A DNA stretch of 19,923 nt from Prevotella sp. UBA6429 (GTDB taxonomy: Bacteria > Bacteroidota > Bacteroidia > Bacteroidales > Bacteroidaceae). The DNA lies in NCBI GenBank assembly GCA_002437285.1, contig DJOV01000053.1, positions 1 to 19,923 of the forward strand, given 5' to 3'. The notes under the pieces were generated by a model. The model had not been told where the DNA came from. It made no database searches and was given only the letters and a program-made list of their open reading frames with translations. Positions 14,146-19,923 of this stretch are shown here, piece by piece (within the stretch, counting starts at the first letter, position 1; every line of letters starts with the position of its first letter). The position numbers and the translations under genes were made by a program.

Positions 14146-15542
14146 TTGGTAACGGTGTATGATTGGTTATTGTTTTTCAGATGACGGTAGAGCATGCAGA
14201 AGGCCGGCACGAGGAACACGTCGGCCGCCAGCCACGCCACGGGGTCTCCCAGGCATACGCCCGTGAAGGCCAGCGCCGGCACGAGCCAGAGGCTGACGCC
14301 GCAGCGAGCGAGCATCTCCATGACGCCCGAGAGCATCGACAGGTTGCTGTATCCCAGTCCCTGTATGCTGTATCGCAGGATGGTGAGCAGTCCCAGTGCC
14401 GGGTAGAAGTAGTTGGCCACGCGCATGAACTGCGCCGCGTTGACGATGACCGCCTGCTCCGAGGAGTCGACGAAGAGAGCCATCATGTCATCGGCGAAGG
14501 GGTAGATGAGGAGGAACGTGATGACGAAGTAGACCAGCATGATGCGCACCGCATCGGCCACGCCGCGTCGGACGCGCCCGATCTCGTGCGCCCCGATGTT
14601 CTGTCCGCAGTAGGTGGCCATGGCCACCCCGATGTTCTCGAAGACACACGTGAAGAGATACTTGATGCGCATGGCCGCCGTGAACGACGCCACATAGACG
14701 GTTCCGAGGGCGTTGTTGGCGCTCTGGAGCATGATGATGCCGATGCCTGTGATGGAGAACTGCAGGCCCATGGGCACGCCGTTGTTGAGCAGGATGGAGA
14801 TGCGCTTGTTGTCGTAGGCCCGCTCGTCGCCCTTCGGGATGAGGATGGTCATCTTGCGGCGGATGAAGCCATAGCACAGTGCCGACGAGAACGCCTGTGC
14901 CAGCAGTGTGGCCAGGCCGGCACCTGTGACCCCCATGTCCAGCACGAGGATGAGCAGCACATCGAGCGCAATGTTGAACAACGACGAGAAGATGAGGAAA
15001 TAAAACGGGTGCTTGCTGTCGCCCAGGGCGCGGATGAGGCCCGCCTGCAGGTTGTAGGCGATGGTGAAGGGAATGGCCAAAAACTGCAGGAAAAGAAACA
15101 TCCACGCGTCATCGAAGATGTCGGACGGCGTGTTGACGATGTGCAGGATGCGCGAGCAACAGGCGCAGCTGAGCAACGTGATGACCACGGCGAAGACCAC
15201 GCCGATGCGTACGGCGTTGGCCACATAGCAGCGCATCTTGCGGTAGTCCTTGGCGCCGAAGGCTTGTGCCACGGGTATGGCGCAGCCCGCACAGGAACCA
15301 TTGCAGAACCCCATGATGAGAAACATGACGCTGGCCGAGGCGCCCACGGCCGCCAGGGCGTCCACGCCGATCCAGCGCCCCACGATGGCGGCGTCGATCA
15401 CCTGGTACATCTGTTGCAGGATGTAGCCCAGCACCAGGGGGATGGCAAAGCGCAGGATGCCGCGGGCCGGCGATCCCACGGTCATGTCGGTCATGCCCCC
15501 TTGCGATTGGCGCGTGTTGTTGTGTTGGTCCATGTCGGTCAT
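14142..15542 (-). CDS. MATE family efflux transporter
   Basis: The 466-residue inner-membrane protein has about 12 helices and two MATE repeats (about 25-190 and 245-415). These antiporters export drugs or metabolites using Na+ or H+ gradients. Typical segments are IPLVLGYILQQMYQVIDAAIVGRWIG, DALAAVGASASVMFLIMGF, GLIRALGDSKHPFYFLIFSS and GVPMGLQFSITGIGIIMLQS. The ATG at 15542 overlaps the stop codon of the upstream gene as ATGA, which supports this start. A second in-frame MTDM start 48 nt later (15494) lies in a 12-bp direct repeat of the first and would give a protein that begins nearer the conserved region. The 3' end overlaps the BNR gene by ATGA as well. The substrate cannot be inferred. 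Confidence 0.92.
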   Translation of the reverse strand: MTDMDQHNNTRQSQGGMTDMTVGSPARGILRFAIPLVLGYILQQMYQVIDAAIVGRWIGVDALAAVGASASVMFLIMGFCNGSCAGCAIPVAQAFGAKDYRKMRCYVANAVRIGVVFAVVITLLSCACCSRILHIVNTPSDIFDDAWMFLFLQFLAIPFTIAYNLQAGLIRALGDSKHPFYFLIFSSLFNIALDVLLILVLDMGVTGAGLATLLAQAFSSALCYGFIRRKMTILIPKGDERAYDNKRISILLNNGVPMGLQFSITGIGIIMLQSANNALGTVYVASFTAAMRIKYLFTCVFENIGVAMATYCGQNIGAHEIGRVRRGVADAVRIMLVYFVITFLLIYPFADDMMALFVDSSEQAVIVNAAQFMRVANYFYPALGLLTILRYSIQGLGYSNLSMLSGVMEMLARCGVSLWLVPALAFTGVCLGDPVAWLAADVFLVPAFCMLYRHLKNNNQSYTVTK

Positions 15543-15958
15543 ATCAGGATGTCGTCAAGATTGATGTCGGAGCCCAGCAGCCCCTTGATGGCGCTGAGCT
15601 TGGCGCGCCGCGTGAGCGAGAAGTCGGAGCTGTGTCGGTCGACATAGGTGAAGAGCGCAAACGACTTCTCGAGCAGCATGTCGCGCAGGGGCTTCTGCTT
15701 GTAGCTGCCCTCCACATAGAGCAGTTCAGCCAGCATCTCCAGCTGTTGCATGCGTCGGTCGTCCTTCCATTGCTCCCGTGCGTAGCCCACGGTCTCCGCC
15801 GCCGAGAGGTTGCGCAGGGTGTCGTAGTCGCCCACATACTGTCGGTAGAGGTCGCGCAGGTCGTCATCGGTTCGCCGGTCGATGTCCTTCTCCAGGAAGC
15901 GGCTGACGGCGGCCATGAACTCCTCAATGATTCGGATGAAATAGTCTCGTTGTAACAT
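15539..15958 (-). CDS. Small conserved helical protein, DUF6483-like
   Basis: The 139-residue cytoplasmic, mostly alpha-helical protein has no signal peptide or membrane segment. It begins MLQRDYFIRIIEEFMAAVSR, which resembles a family of uncharacterised Bacteroidota/Firmicutes proteins (DUF6483) that open with M-Q-[RK]-D-Y-I-x-R-x-I-E. It is rich in charged residues and Leu (ERxLEKDIDR, EMLAELLYVEG) and may form helical repeats of the tetratricopeptide sort, though no repeat is clear. It begins 7 nt after the helicase gene and ends in an ATGA overlap with the MATE gene, so it is in the middle of the operon. The family assignment is by N-terminal look only and the function is unknown. Confidence 0.75.
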   Translation of the reverse strand: MLQRDYFIRIIEEFMAAVSRFLEKDIDRRTDDDLRDLYRQYVGDYDTLRNLSAAETVGYAREQWKDDRRMQQLEMLAELLYVEGSYKQKPLRDMLLEKSFALFTYVDRHSSDFSLTRRAKLSAIKGLLGSDINLDDILI

Positions 15959-15965
15959 GCTTTTC

Positions 15966-17960
15966 CTATGCTGTCGGGCCTGTCGCTTCTGCCGGTCGCG
16001 TCTCGTCGGTCGCCGTTGCCGTCGTGCCGGCCGTTTCCGCGTTGTCGTGGCGCAGGCTTTGGATGTAATCGTAGAGTTTCTTGTAGAACGGGTGGCGCGT
16101 CATCGTGTCGGCGTCGCCGAGGATGATGAGCTTCATGCGGGCACGTGTGATGGCCACGTTCATGCGGCGCAGGTCGCGCAGGAACCCGATCTGCCCGTCA
16201 TCGTTGGCACGCACGAGCGAGATGAGGATCACGTCGCGCTCCTGTCCCTGGAAGCCGTCGACCGTGTTGACGGAGATAAGCTGCCGGTAGGGCTTGAAGA
16301 ACTCGCGCCGCTTGATGAGGTGGCGCAGGTACTGCACCTGTGCGCGGTAGGGCGAGATGACCCCCACGTCGATGCGCTCGTCGAGGATGCGCTGCTTGCC
16401 GATCTTGGTGAAGTATTGTTGCAGGGTGAGGAGCGTGAGGGCCGCCTCGCCCTTGTTGACCCGTCCGAAACTCTCGCCCACAAACTGCTCGCGAAACGGC
16501 GGTTCGTCGGGTCCCACCTCCATCTGCGAGGTGTCTATCCATGAGAAGGGGTAGTCGAGGTCGAGTATGCCGCGGTGGCTCACCTGTGGTGCCGTCTGCA
16601 CCTTGCCCCCGTAGAAATAGTCGGAGCTGAAGCGCATGATGTCATCGTTCATGCGATACTGCACCTGGAGGAGCGTCACGCACTCGGGTTTCTGCTCCAC
16701 GATGCGCTCCATGAGCGTCTTGCCCAGTCCGGCCTTGAGTGCGGCTATGCTCTTCACCGTGGGCGGCAGCTGGCAGTGGTCGCCCGCCAGGATGACGCGC
16801 CCCGCGCGCCGGATGGCTATCCAGCAAGCGGCCTCCAGGGCCTGTGCGGCCTCGTCGATGAAGAGGGTGGAGAACTTCTGCCCTTCGAGCAGCCGGCCGG
16901 CGGTGCCCACGAGTGTGGAGGCGATGACGCGCGCCTGTCCGAACAGGTCGTTGCGTATGCGTATCTCGAGCTCCGTGGCACGTCCTTTCAGCCGTTCCAT
17001 CTTCTGGTGGTAGCCCTCGTCGCGGCCCTTGCGCTTCTGCCGCAACTCGCGTATGGCCTTGCGTATGGCCCAGAGCTGGGGATAGTCGGGGTGCGCCTCA
17101 AACTGCCGTTCGTAGGTGAATCCCAGCATCTTGTCGTTGACCCGTGTGGGGTTGCCGATGCGCAGCACCGTGATGCCGCGGTCGACGAGCTTCTCCGATA
17201 TCCAGTCGACGGCCATGTTGCTCTGTGCGCACACCAGCACCTGGCTCTCGCGCATCAGCGTCTCGTTGATGGCCTCGACGAGTGTGGTGGTCTTGCCGGT
17301 GCCGGGAGGGCCGTGCACCACCTCCACGTCCTTGGCGCGCAGCACCTCGTTGACGGCCCGTTCCTGGGTGGTGTTGAGCCACGGGAAGCGCAGGGGCTCG
17401 AAGGAGAAGGTCTGGGGCTTCATCTTCGTGTAGAAGAGGTCGCGCAGGTAGGCCAGCCGGCCGCCCTTGGCCTTGATCACCCGGTCGAGTGCGTCGAACA
17501 TGCAGCGGTAGCTGGTCTCGTCGAAGAAGAGCTGCACGCCGATGGGCTGGTCGCAGCCCTGCAGGTCGAAGGCGTGGCCCTCGGGGATGGTGACCACCAT
17601 GCGGTCGCCGTCGACAACCGACACGGTGCCCGTGAAGTTGAAGTACCGCAGGGCGCCCTTGGCGGCAGGTGCGGTGGGCGAGGGGATGTCGGCGCGCCAG
17701 AAGACGACGGGCTTGCCAAACTCGAAGTTGTGCTCGATGTCTTGGTCGGCGGTGCGTGTCACCTCGATGCAATACTGGTTGAGCGAGTTATAATAGGTGC
17801 GCCCGGTGGCAATGGGAAACCATGCGTCGCCGCGTTTCACCTTGCGCCCGACGCCCATGGTCTCGGTCTGCTTGCGAAACGCTTCCTTCTCGGTCTGATA
17901 CTCCAACTGGAGCAAAAGCCGTTGTTGCTGCAATGCTTGAAGTGGCGATACTGCGTTCAT
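15966..17960 (-). CDS. Superfamily 1 DNA/RNA helicase, DNA2/IGHMBP2-like
   Basis: The 664-residue protein carries all SF1 (Upf1/DNA2/SMUBP-2-like) helicase motifs in order: motif I GPPGTGKT (217-224), Ia VLVCAQSNMAVD (241-252), II FIDEAAQ (367-373), III GDHCQLPPT (393-401), IV LLQVQYRM (430-437), V TVDGFQGQE (566-574) and VI NVAITRAR (601-608). It has an N-terminal beta-barrel region of about 190 residues and an Ala/Thr-rich C-terminal tail (about 640-664). Such proteins unwind 5'-to-3' DNA or RNA during replication, repair or RNA turnover. Which applies here is unknown. The ATG at 17960 is favoured over an in-frame ATG at 17990 because the -7 box TAACTTTG lies between them, 5 nt upstream of the chosen ATG. 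It is the first gene of a four-gene operon. Confidence 0.92.
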   Translation of the reverse strand: MNAVSPLQALQQQRLLLQLEYQTEKEAFRKQTETMGVGRKVKRGDAWFPIATGRTYYNSLNQYCIEVTRTADQDIEHNFEFGKPVVFWRADIPSPTAPAAKGALRYFNFTGTVSVVDGDRMVVTIPEGHAFDLQGCDQPIGVQLFFDETSYRCMFDALDRVIKAKGGRLAYLRDLFYTKMKPQTFSFEPLRFPWLNTTQERAVNEVLRAKDVEVVHGPPGTGKTTTLVEAINETLMRESQVLVCAQSNMAVDWISEKLVDRGITVLRIGNPTRVNDKMLGFTYERQFEAHPDYPQLWAIRKAIRELRQKRKGRDEGYHQKMERLKGRATELEIRIRNDLFGQARVIASTLVGTAGRLLEGQKFSTLFIDEAAQALEAACWIAIRRAGRVILAGDHCQLPPTVKSIAALKAGLGKTLMERIVEQKPECVTLLQVQYRMNDDIMRFSSDYFYGGKVQTAPQVSHRGILDLDYPFSWIDTSQMEVGPDEPPFREQFVGESFGRVNKGEAALTLLTLQQYFTKIGKQRILDERIDVGVISPYRAQVQYLRHLIKRREFFKPYRQLISVNTVDGFQGQERDVILISLVRANDDGQIGFLRDLRRMNVAITRARMKLIILGDADTMTRHPFYKKLYDYIQSLRHDNAETAGTTATATDETRPAEATGPTA

Positions 17961-17965
17961 AACTG

Positions 17966-17973
17966 CAAAGTTA
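17966..17973 (-). promoter_or_regulatory. Bacteroidota -7 box for the helicase operon
   Basis: On the minus strand TAACTTTG fits TAnnTTTG exactly and ends only 5 nt before the ATG at 17960. If transcription starts the usual few bases after the box, the mRNA is leaderless or nearly so. No good -33 TTTG element is visible. Confidence 0.6.
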
Positions 17974-18050
17974 GGAAAAAGTGGCCACATAGCGCGCTCC
18001 GGGAGGATTAAAAATGGTGTCGGGTGGCCTTATATTCCTGCTTTTTGTCG

Positions 18051-18058
18051 TATCTTTG
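18051..18058 (+). promoter_or_regulatory. Bacteroidota -7 box for the ABC ATPase gene
   Basis: TATCTTTG fits TAnnTTTG exactly and ends 4 nt before the ATG at 18063. Together with the back-to-back box at 17966-17973 this makes a compact divergent promoter region of about 85 bp. No strong -33 element is visible. Confidence 0.6.
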
Positions 18059-18062
18059 TGGC

Positions 18063-18794
18063 ATGAATGAGATGATCATCAAGGATTTGGCGGTGGGCTA
18101 TCGTCACCGCCAGGTGGCCTCGGGGTTGTCGGCGCGGCTTGAGGGCGGTGTGCTGACGGCGCTCGTGGGGGCCAACGGCATGGGCAAGTCGACGCTGCTC
18201 CGCACGCTGGCGGGTGTGCAGCCGCCCTTGGCCGGCGAGGTGACACTGGTGGCTGACGGGACGGCGCGACGGCTGACGGGACTCACGAGCAGGCAGTTGT
18301 CGCGCTGGGTCGGTGTGGTGCTGACCGACCGTGTGGAGGTCGAGAACCTCACGGTGGAAGAGGTCGTGGGATTTGGGCGCATGCCTTACACGGGCTTCTT
18401 CGGCCACCTTGGCGATGAGGACCGTCGTGTCGTGGCCGAGGCGCTGCGCATGACGCGACTGACGCCACTGGCCCGGCGCCGGGTGGACACGCTGAGCGAT
18501 GGTGAGCGGCAAAAGATGATGATAGCCAAGGCGCTGGCCCAGCAGACACCCGTGGTGCTGCTCGACGAGCCGACAGCCTTTCTCGACTATCCCAGCAAGG
18601 TGGAGACGATGAGGTTGCTGCGCTCATTGGCGCACGACATGGGCAAGATCGTGGTGCTCTCCACCCACGACCTCAACCTCGCCGTGCGGCTGGCCGACCG
18701 GCTGCTCACCTTCGGCAAGGGCCTGGAGGAGGTCAGCCGGGACCGCCTGGCGCAATACCTGGAGTCGCTGCTCGGCGGCGAGGTGGCAGGCTGA
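18063..18794 (+). CDS. ABC transporter ATP-binding protein, FecE/FepC-like
   Basis: The 243-residue nucleotide-binding subunit belongs to the iron-siderophore/haem/cobalamin importer class. It has Walker A GANGMGKST (36-44), signature LSDGE (144-148, a Gly-to-Asp variant of LSGGE), Walker B VVLLDEP (164-170) and the H-loop His202 (LSTHD). The usual Q-loop glutamine is missing: the segment reads VGVVLTDR (83-90). The class is inferred from the FGRMPYTGFFGHLGDED stretch (about 104-120). The frame is open upstream to 18024, but the ATG at 18063 gives the normal family start and lies 4 nt after a promoter box. No permease or binding protein lies beside it, so it is an orphan in this window. It converges on the PfkB gene with an 11-bp gap. 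Confidence 0.88.
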   Translation: MNEMIIKDLAVGYRHRQVASGLSARLEGGVLTALVGANGMGKSTLLRTLAGVQPPLAGEVTLVADGTARRLTGLTSRQLSRWVGVVLTDRVEVENLTVEEVVGFGRMPYTGFFGHLGDEDRRVVAEALRMTRLTPLARRRVDTLSDGERQKMMIAKALAQQTPVVLLDEPTAFLDYPSKVETMRLLRSLAHDMGKIVVLSTHDLNLAVRLADRLLTFGKGLEEVSRDRLAQYLESLLGGEVAG

Positions 18795-18803
18795 TTGCCT
18801 GTC
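18784..18803. terminator. Short hairpin at the convergent stop codons
   Basis: CAGGC (18787-18791) pairs with GCCTG (18797-18801), and one wobble plus one Watson-Crick pair extend the stem outward. The loop contains the ABC gene stop codon. With only 11 bp between the convergent genes this is the only candidate transcript end. It has no T-run, so it is a weak call. Confidence 0.3.
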
Positions 18804-18805
18804 CG

Positions 18806-19675
18806 TCACTTCATGATGCGCTCGATGTCGCCGATGGTGCCGTCGAAGGGTCCGTTGTGCTCCAGTTTCAGGGTGCACATGGCGGCGGCAAAGCGCCCGG
18901 CCTCGGCGTAGCCCATGCCCTGGAGGCGGCAGTAGAGATAGCCCGTGGAGTAGGTGTCGCCACAGCCCGTGGCGTCCACCACCTGTCGCGGCTTGTAGGC
19001 CGGGATCTCATGGAAATGGCCATCGGCATAGATGAGCGAGCCGTAGCTGCCCAGTGTGATGACCACCTCCTTCACGCCCTGGGCGGCCAGCTGCCGGGCC
19101 ACGGTGCGGGGGTCGGTGGAGTTGGTGATGACCTCCATCTCGTGCTCGTTGAGCTTCAGGATGCTCGTGGCTGCCAGGATCTCCTTCTGGTTCTGCCATG
19201 CTATGGCGCGCACGTCTTCGTCTACCACCTCACGCAGGTAGCCCTGCACGTCGATGGACACCAGTCCCTTGGTAGCCAGATACTTCACCACCTCGGCCGA
19301 GAAGTCGTCGGCCAGCAGGCTGCCCAGGTGAAACACGCGGGCTTCCAGCGGGCGCATCTCCTCGATGGTGAACGGGTCGGCCTTGGCCAGTACCCGCTGC
19401 GTGCGGTTGTTGGAGTCTTCGCCATACTTGTTCTCGAAGTAGACGGTGTGGCGACTACGATAGCAGATGGTGTCCACGCCGGCTTGGCGCAGCTTCTCCA
19501 CTTCGCCCATCTGCCCTTGGCCCACCTTGGTCACCAGTTGGTAGCTCACCTTTTGAGGCAGGTGGCTGATGCCGTGTGACATATAATAAGAGGTGCCACC
19601 GGCCATGCAGACGGTGTTTTGCGGGGTGATGATTTTATCGCGCGTGATGTGCCCGATGCTACATATATCCTTCAT
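18806..19675 (-). CDS. PfkB/ribokinase-family sugar or nucleoside kinase
   Basis: The 289-residue enzyme has the PfkB fold. These cytoplasmic enzymes phosphorylate sugars or nucleosides with ATP. An N-terminal substrate-binding stretch contains the Gly-Gly pair (AGGTSYYM, about 25-32). The C-terminal signature VDATGCGDTYSTGYL carries the catalytic Asp of the anion-hole motif, with Cys in place of the usual Ala of DTxGAGD. The central LKLNEHEMEVI and VVITLGSYGSLI segments match the family. Length is normal for ribokinase-like proteins. The substrate cannot be decided from sequence: ribose, adenosine, fructose or inositol-type substrates are all possible. A TAnnTTTG box lies 19 nt upstream of the ATG, so it has its own promoter, and its stop lies 11 bp from that of the convergent ABC gene. 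Confidence 0.9.
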   Translation of the reverse strand: MKDICSIGHITRDKIITPQNTVCMAGGTSYYMSHGISHLPQKVSYQLVTKVGQGQMGEVEKLRQAGVDTICYRSRHTVYFENKYGEDSNNRTQRVLAKADPFTIEEMRPLEARVFHLGSLLADDFSAEVVKYLATKGLVSIDVQGYLREVVDEDVRAIAWQNQKEILAATSILKLNEHEMEVITNSTDPRTVARQLAAQGVKEVVITLGSYGSLIYADGHFHEIPAYKPRQVVDATGCGDTYSTGYLYCRLQGMGYAEAGRFAAAMCTLKLEHNGPFDGTIGDIERIMK

Positions 19676-19694
19676 GTCAAAAAGTTGTTAAGCG

Positions 19695-19702
19695 CAAAGT
19701 TA
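19695..19702 (-). promoter_or_regulatory. Bacteroidota -7 box for the PfkB kinase gene
   Basis: On the minus strand TAACTTTG fits TAnnTTTG exactly, 19 nt before the ATG at 19675. This gives a short 5' leader of about 15 nt. No strong -33 element was found. Confidence 0.6.
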
Positions 19703-19923
19703 GCAAATAATCTTGAACAAAAGTGCCTTCGGTGGCGGAAAAATCGGTTTCGGATGCATTTATGGAGTGGAATGGGCCCATACGATGTTTGGAGTGAATG
19801 TTCTCTTTGTCATGATTTTTGGTCGAAAAGTTTGTCACGGAGAGCGGATGAAATAGAGCGTGAAAAACACGTTTTTTGTCGGTCACGCCACGATTTGCAT
19901 GGGGTAATTTTGCGATAAAGGGT
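19703..19923. other. Intergenic right edge of the window
   Basis: This AT-richer stretch is the upstream region of the PfkB gene, and no protein in it has recognisable features. It holds a 10-bp palindrome ATGGGCCCAT (19772-19781) and a small CGTG/CACG inverted repeat followed by six T residues (19864-19877). A possible promoter lies at its far end (listed separately). Confidence 0.5.
19905..19912 (+). promoter_or_regulatory. Possible -7 box leading out of the window
   Basis: TAATTTTG fits TAnnTTTG exactly. It would start a rightward transcript within about 10 nt, just inside the window end, so the gene it serves is not visible. A TTTG at 19894-19897 is too close to be its -33 element. Confidence 0.35.

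Noticed and set aside
14163..15647. 494-codon plus-strand open frame over the MATE gene
   Set aside because: The translation is His/Asp/Glu-rich antisense of a recognised transporter. Similar long shadows cover the helicase (16575-18011) and the BNR gene.
19677..19886. 69-codon minus-strand open frame upstream of the PfkB gene
   Set aside because: It covers the PfkB promoter box and has no signal, domain or upstream promoter.

Overview
The window reads as chromosomal DNA from a GC-rich Bacteroidota, most likely Bacteroidales and plausibly Prevotellaceae. Four signs point there. There are several TAnnTTTG promoter -7 boxes. Start codons lack Shine-Dalgarno sequences. One secreted protein carries a type B (CHU_C-like) sorting domain of the type IX secretion system. 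The LysM/PBP1 protein, PorT-like barrel, POT transporters and BNR/LamG protein are typical of that phylum. I see no rRNA, tRNA, insertion sequence, phage gene or CRISPR array. I recognise thirteen protein genes, and the long ORFs antisense to them are GC-driven shadows.

Layout. (1) 256-5592, minus strand: a probable four-gene operon read right to left, encoding a periplasmic LysM+PBP1-fold protein, an outer-membrane beta-barrel, and two POT-family peptide transporters. (2) 5593-5728: a divergent promoter region with one TAnnTTTG box per strand. (3) 5729-9428, plus strand: a small T9SS-exported PKD-like/CHU_C protein, then uvrA, whose first zinc module lacks two of its four cysteines. (4) 9485-9630: five 28-bp AT-rich tandem repeats that end at the start of a small lipoprotein gene, followed 16 nt later by a YitT-family membrane protein gene. 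(5) 11193-11279: a near-perfect 28-bp palindrome and a strong bidirectional terminator between convergent transcription units. (6) 11299-17960, minus strand: a tightly packed operon read right to left: SF1 DNA helicase, a small DUF protein, a MATE transporter and a large BNR/LamG secreted protein. Both lower junctions are ATGA stop/start overlaps. (7) 17961-18062: a second divergent promoter region whose two -7 boxes lie only 4-5 nt from the two ATGs, suggesting leaderless mRNAs. (8) An FecE-type ABC ATPase (plus) converging on a PfkB-family sugar kinase (minus), then about 220 bp of AT-richer intergenic DNA with a possible promoter leaving the window.

The most coherent functional unit is the first operon. 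It has an outer-membrane, a periplasmic and two inner-membrane components, so it could be an envelope-spanning peptide or muropeptide uptake route; this is inference. The most unexplained DNA is the 28-bp repeat array in front of the lipoprotein gene. The oddest conserved gene is uvrA with its degenerate zinc module. I found no clear defence island or wholly new system.
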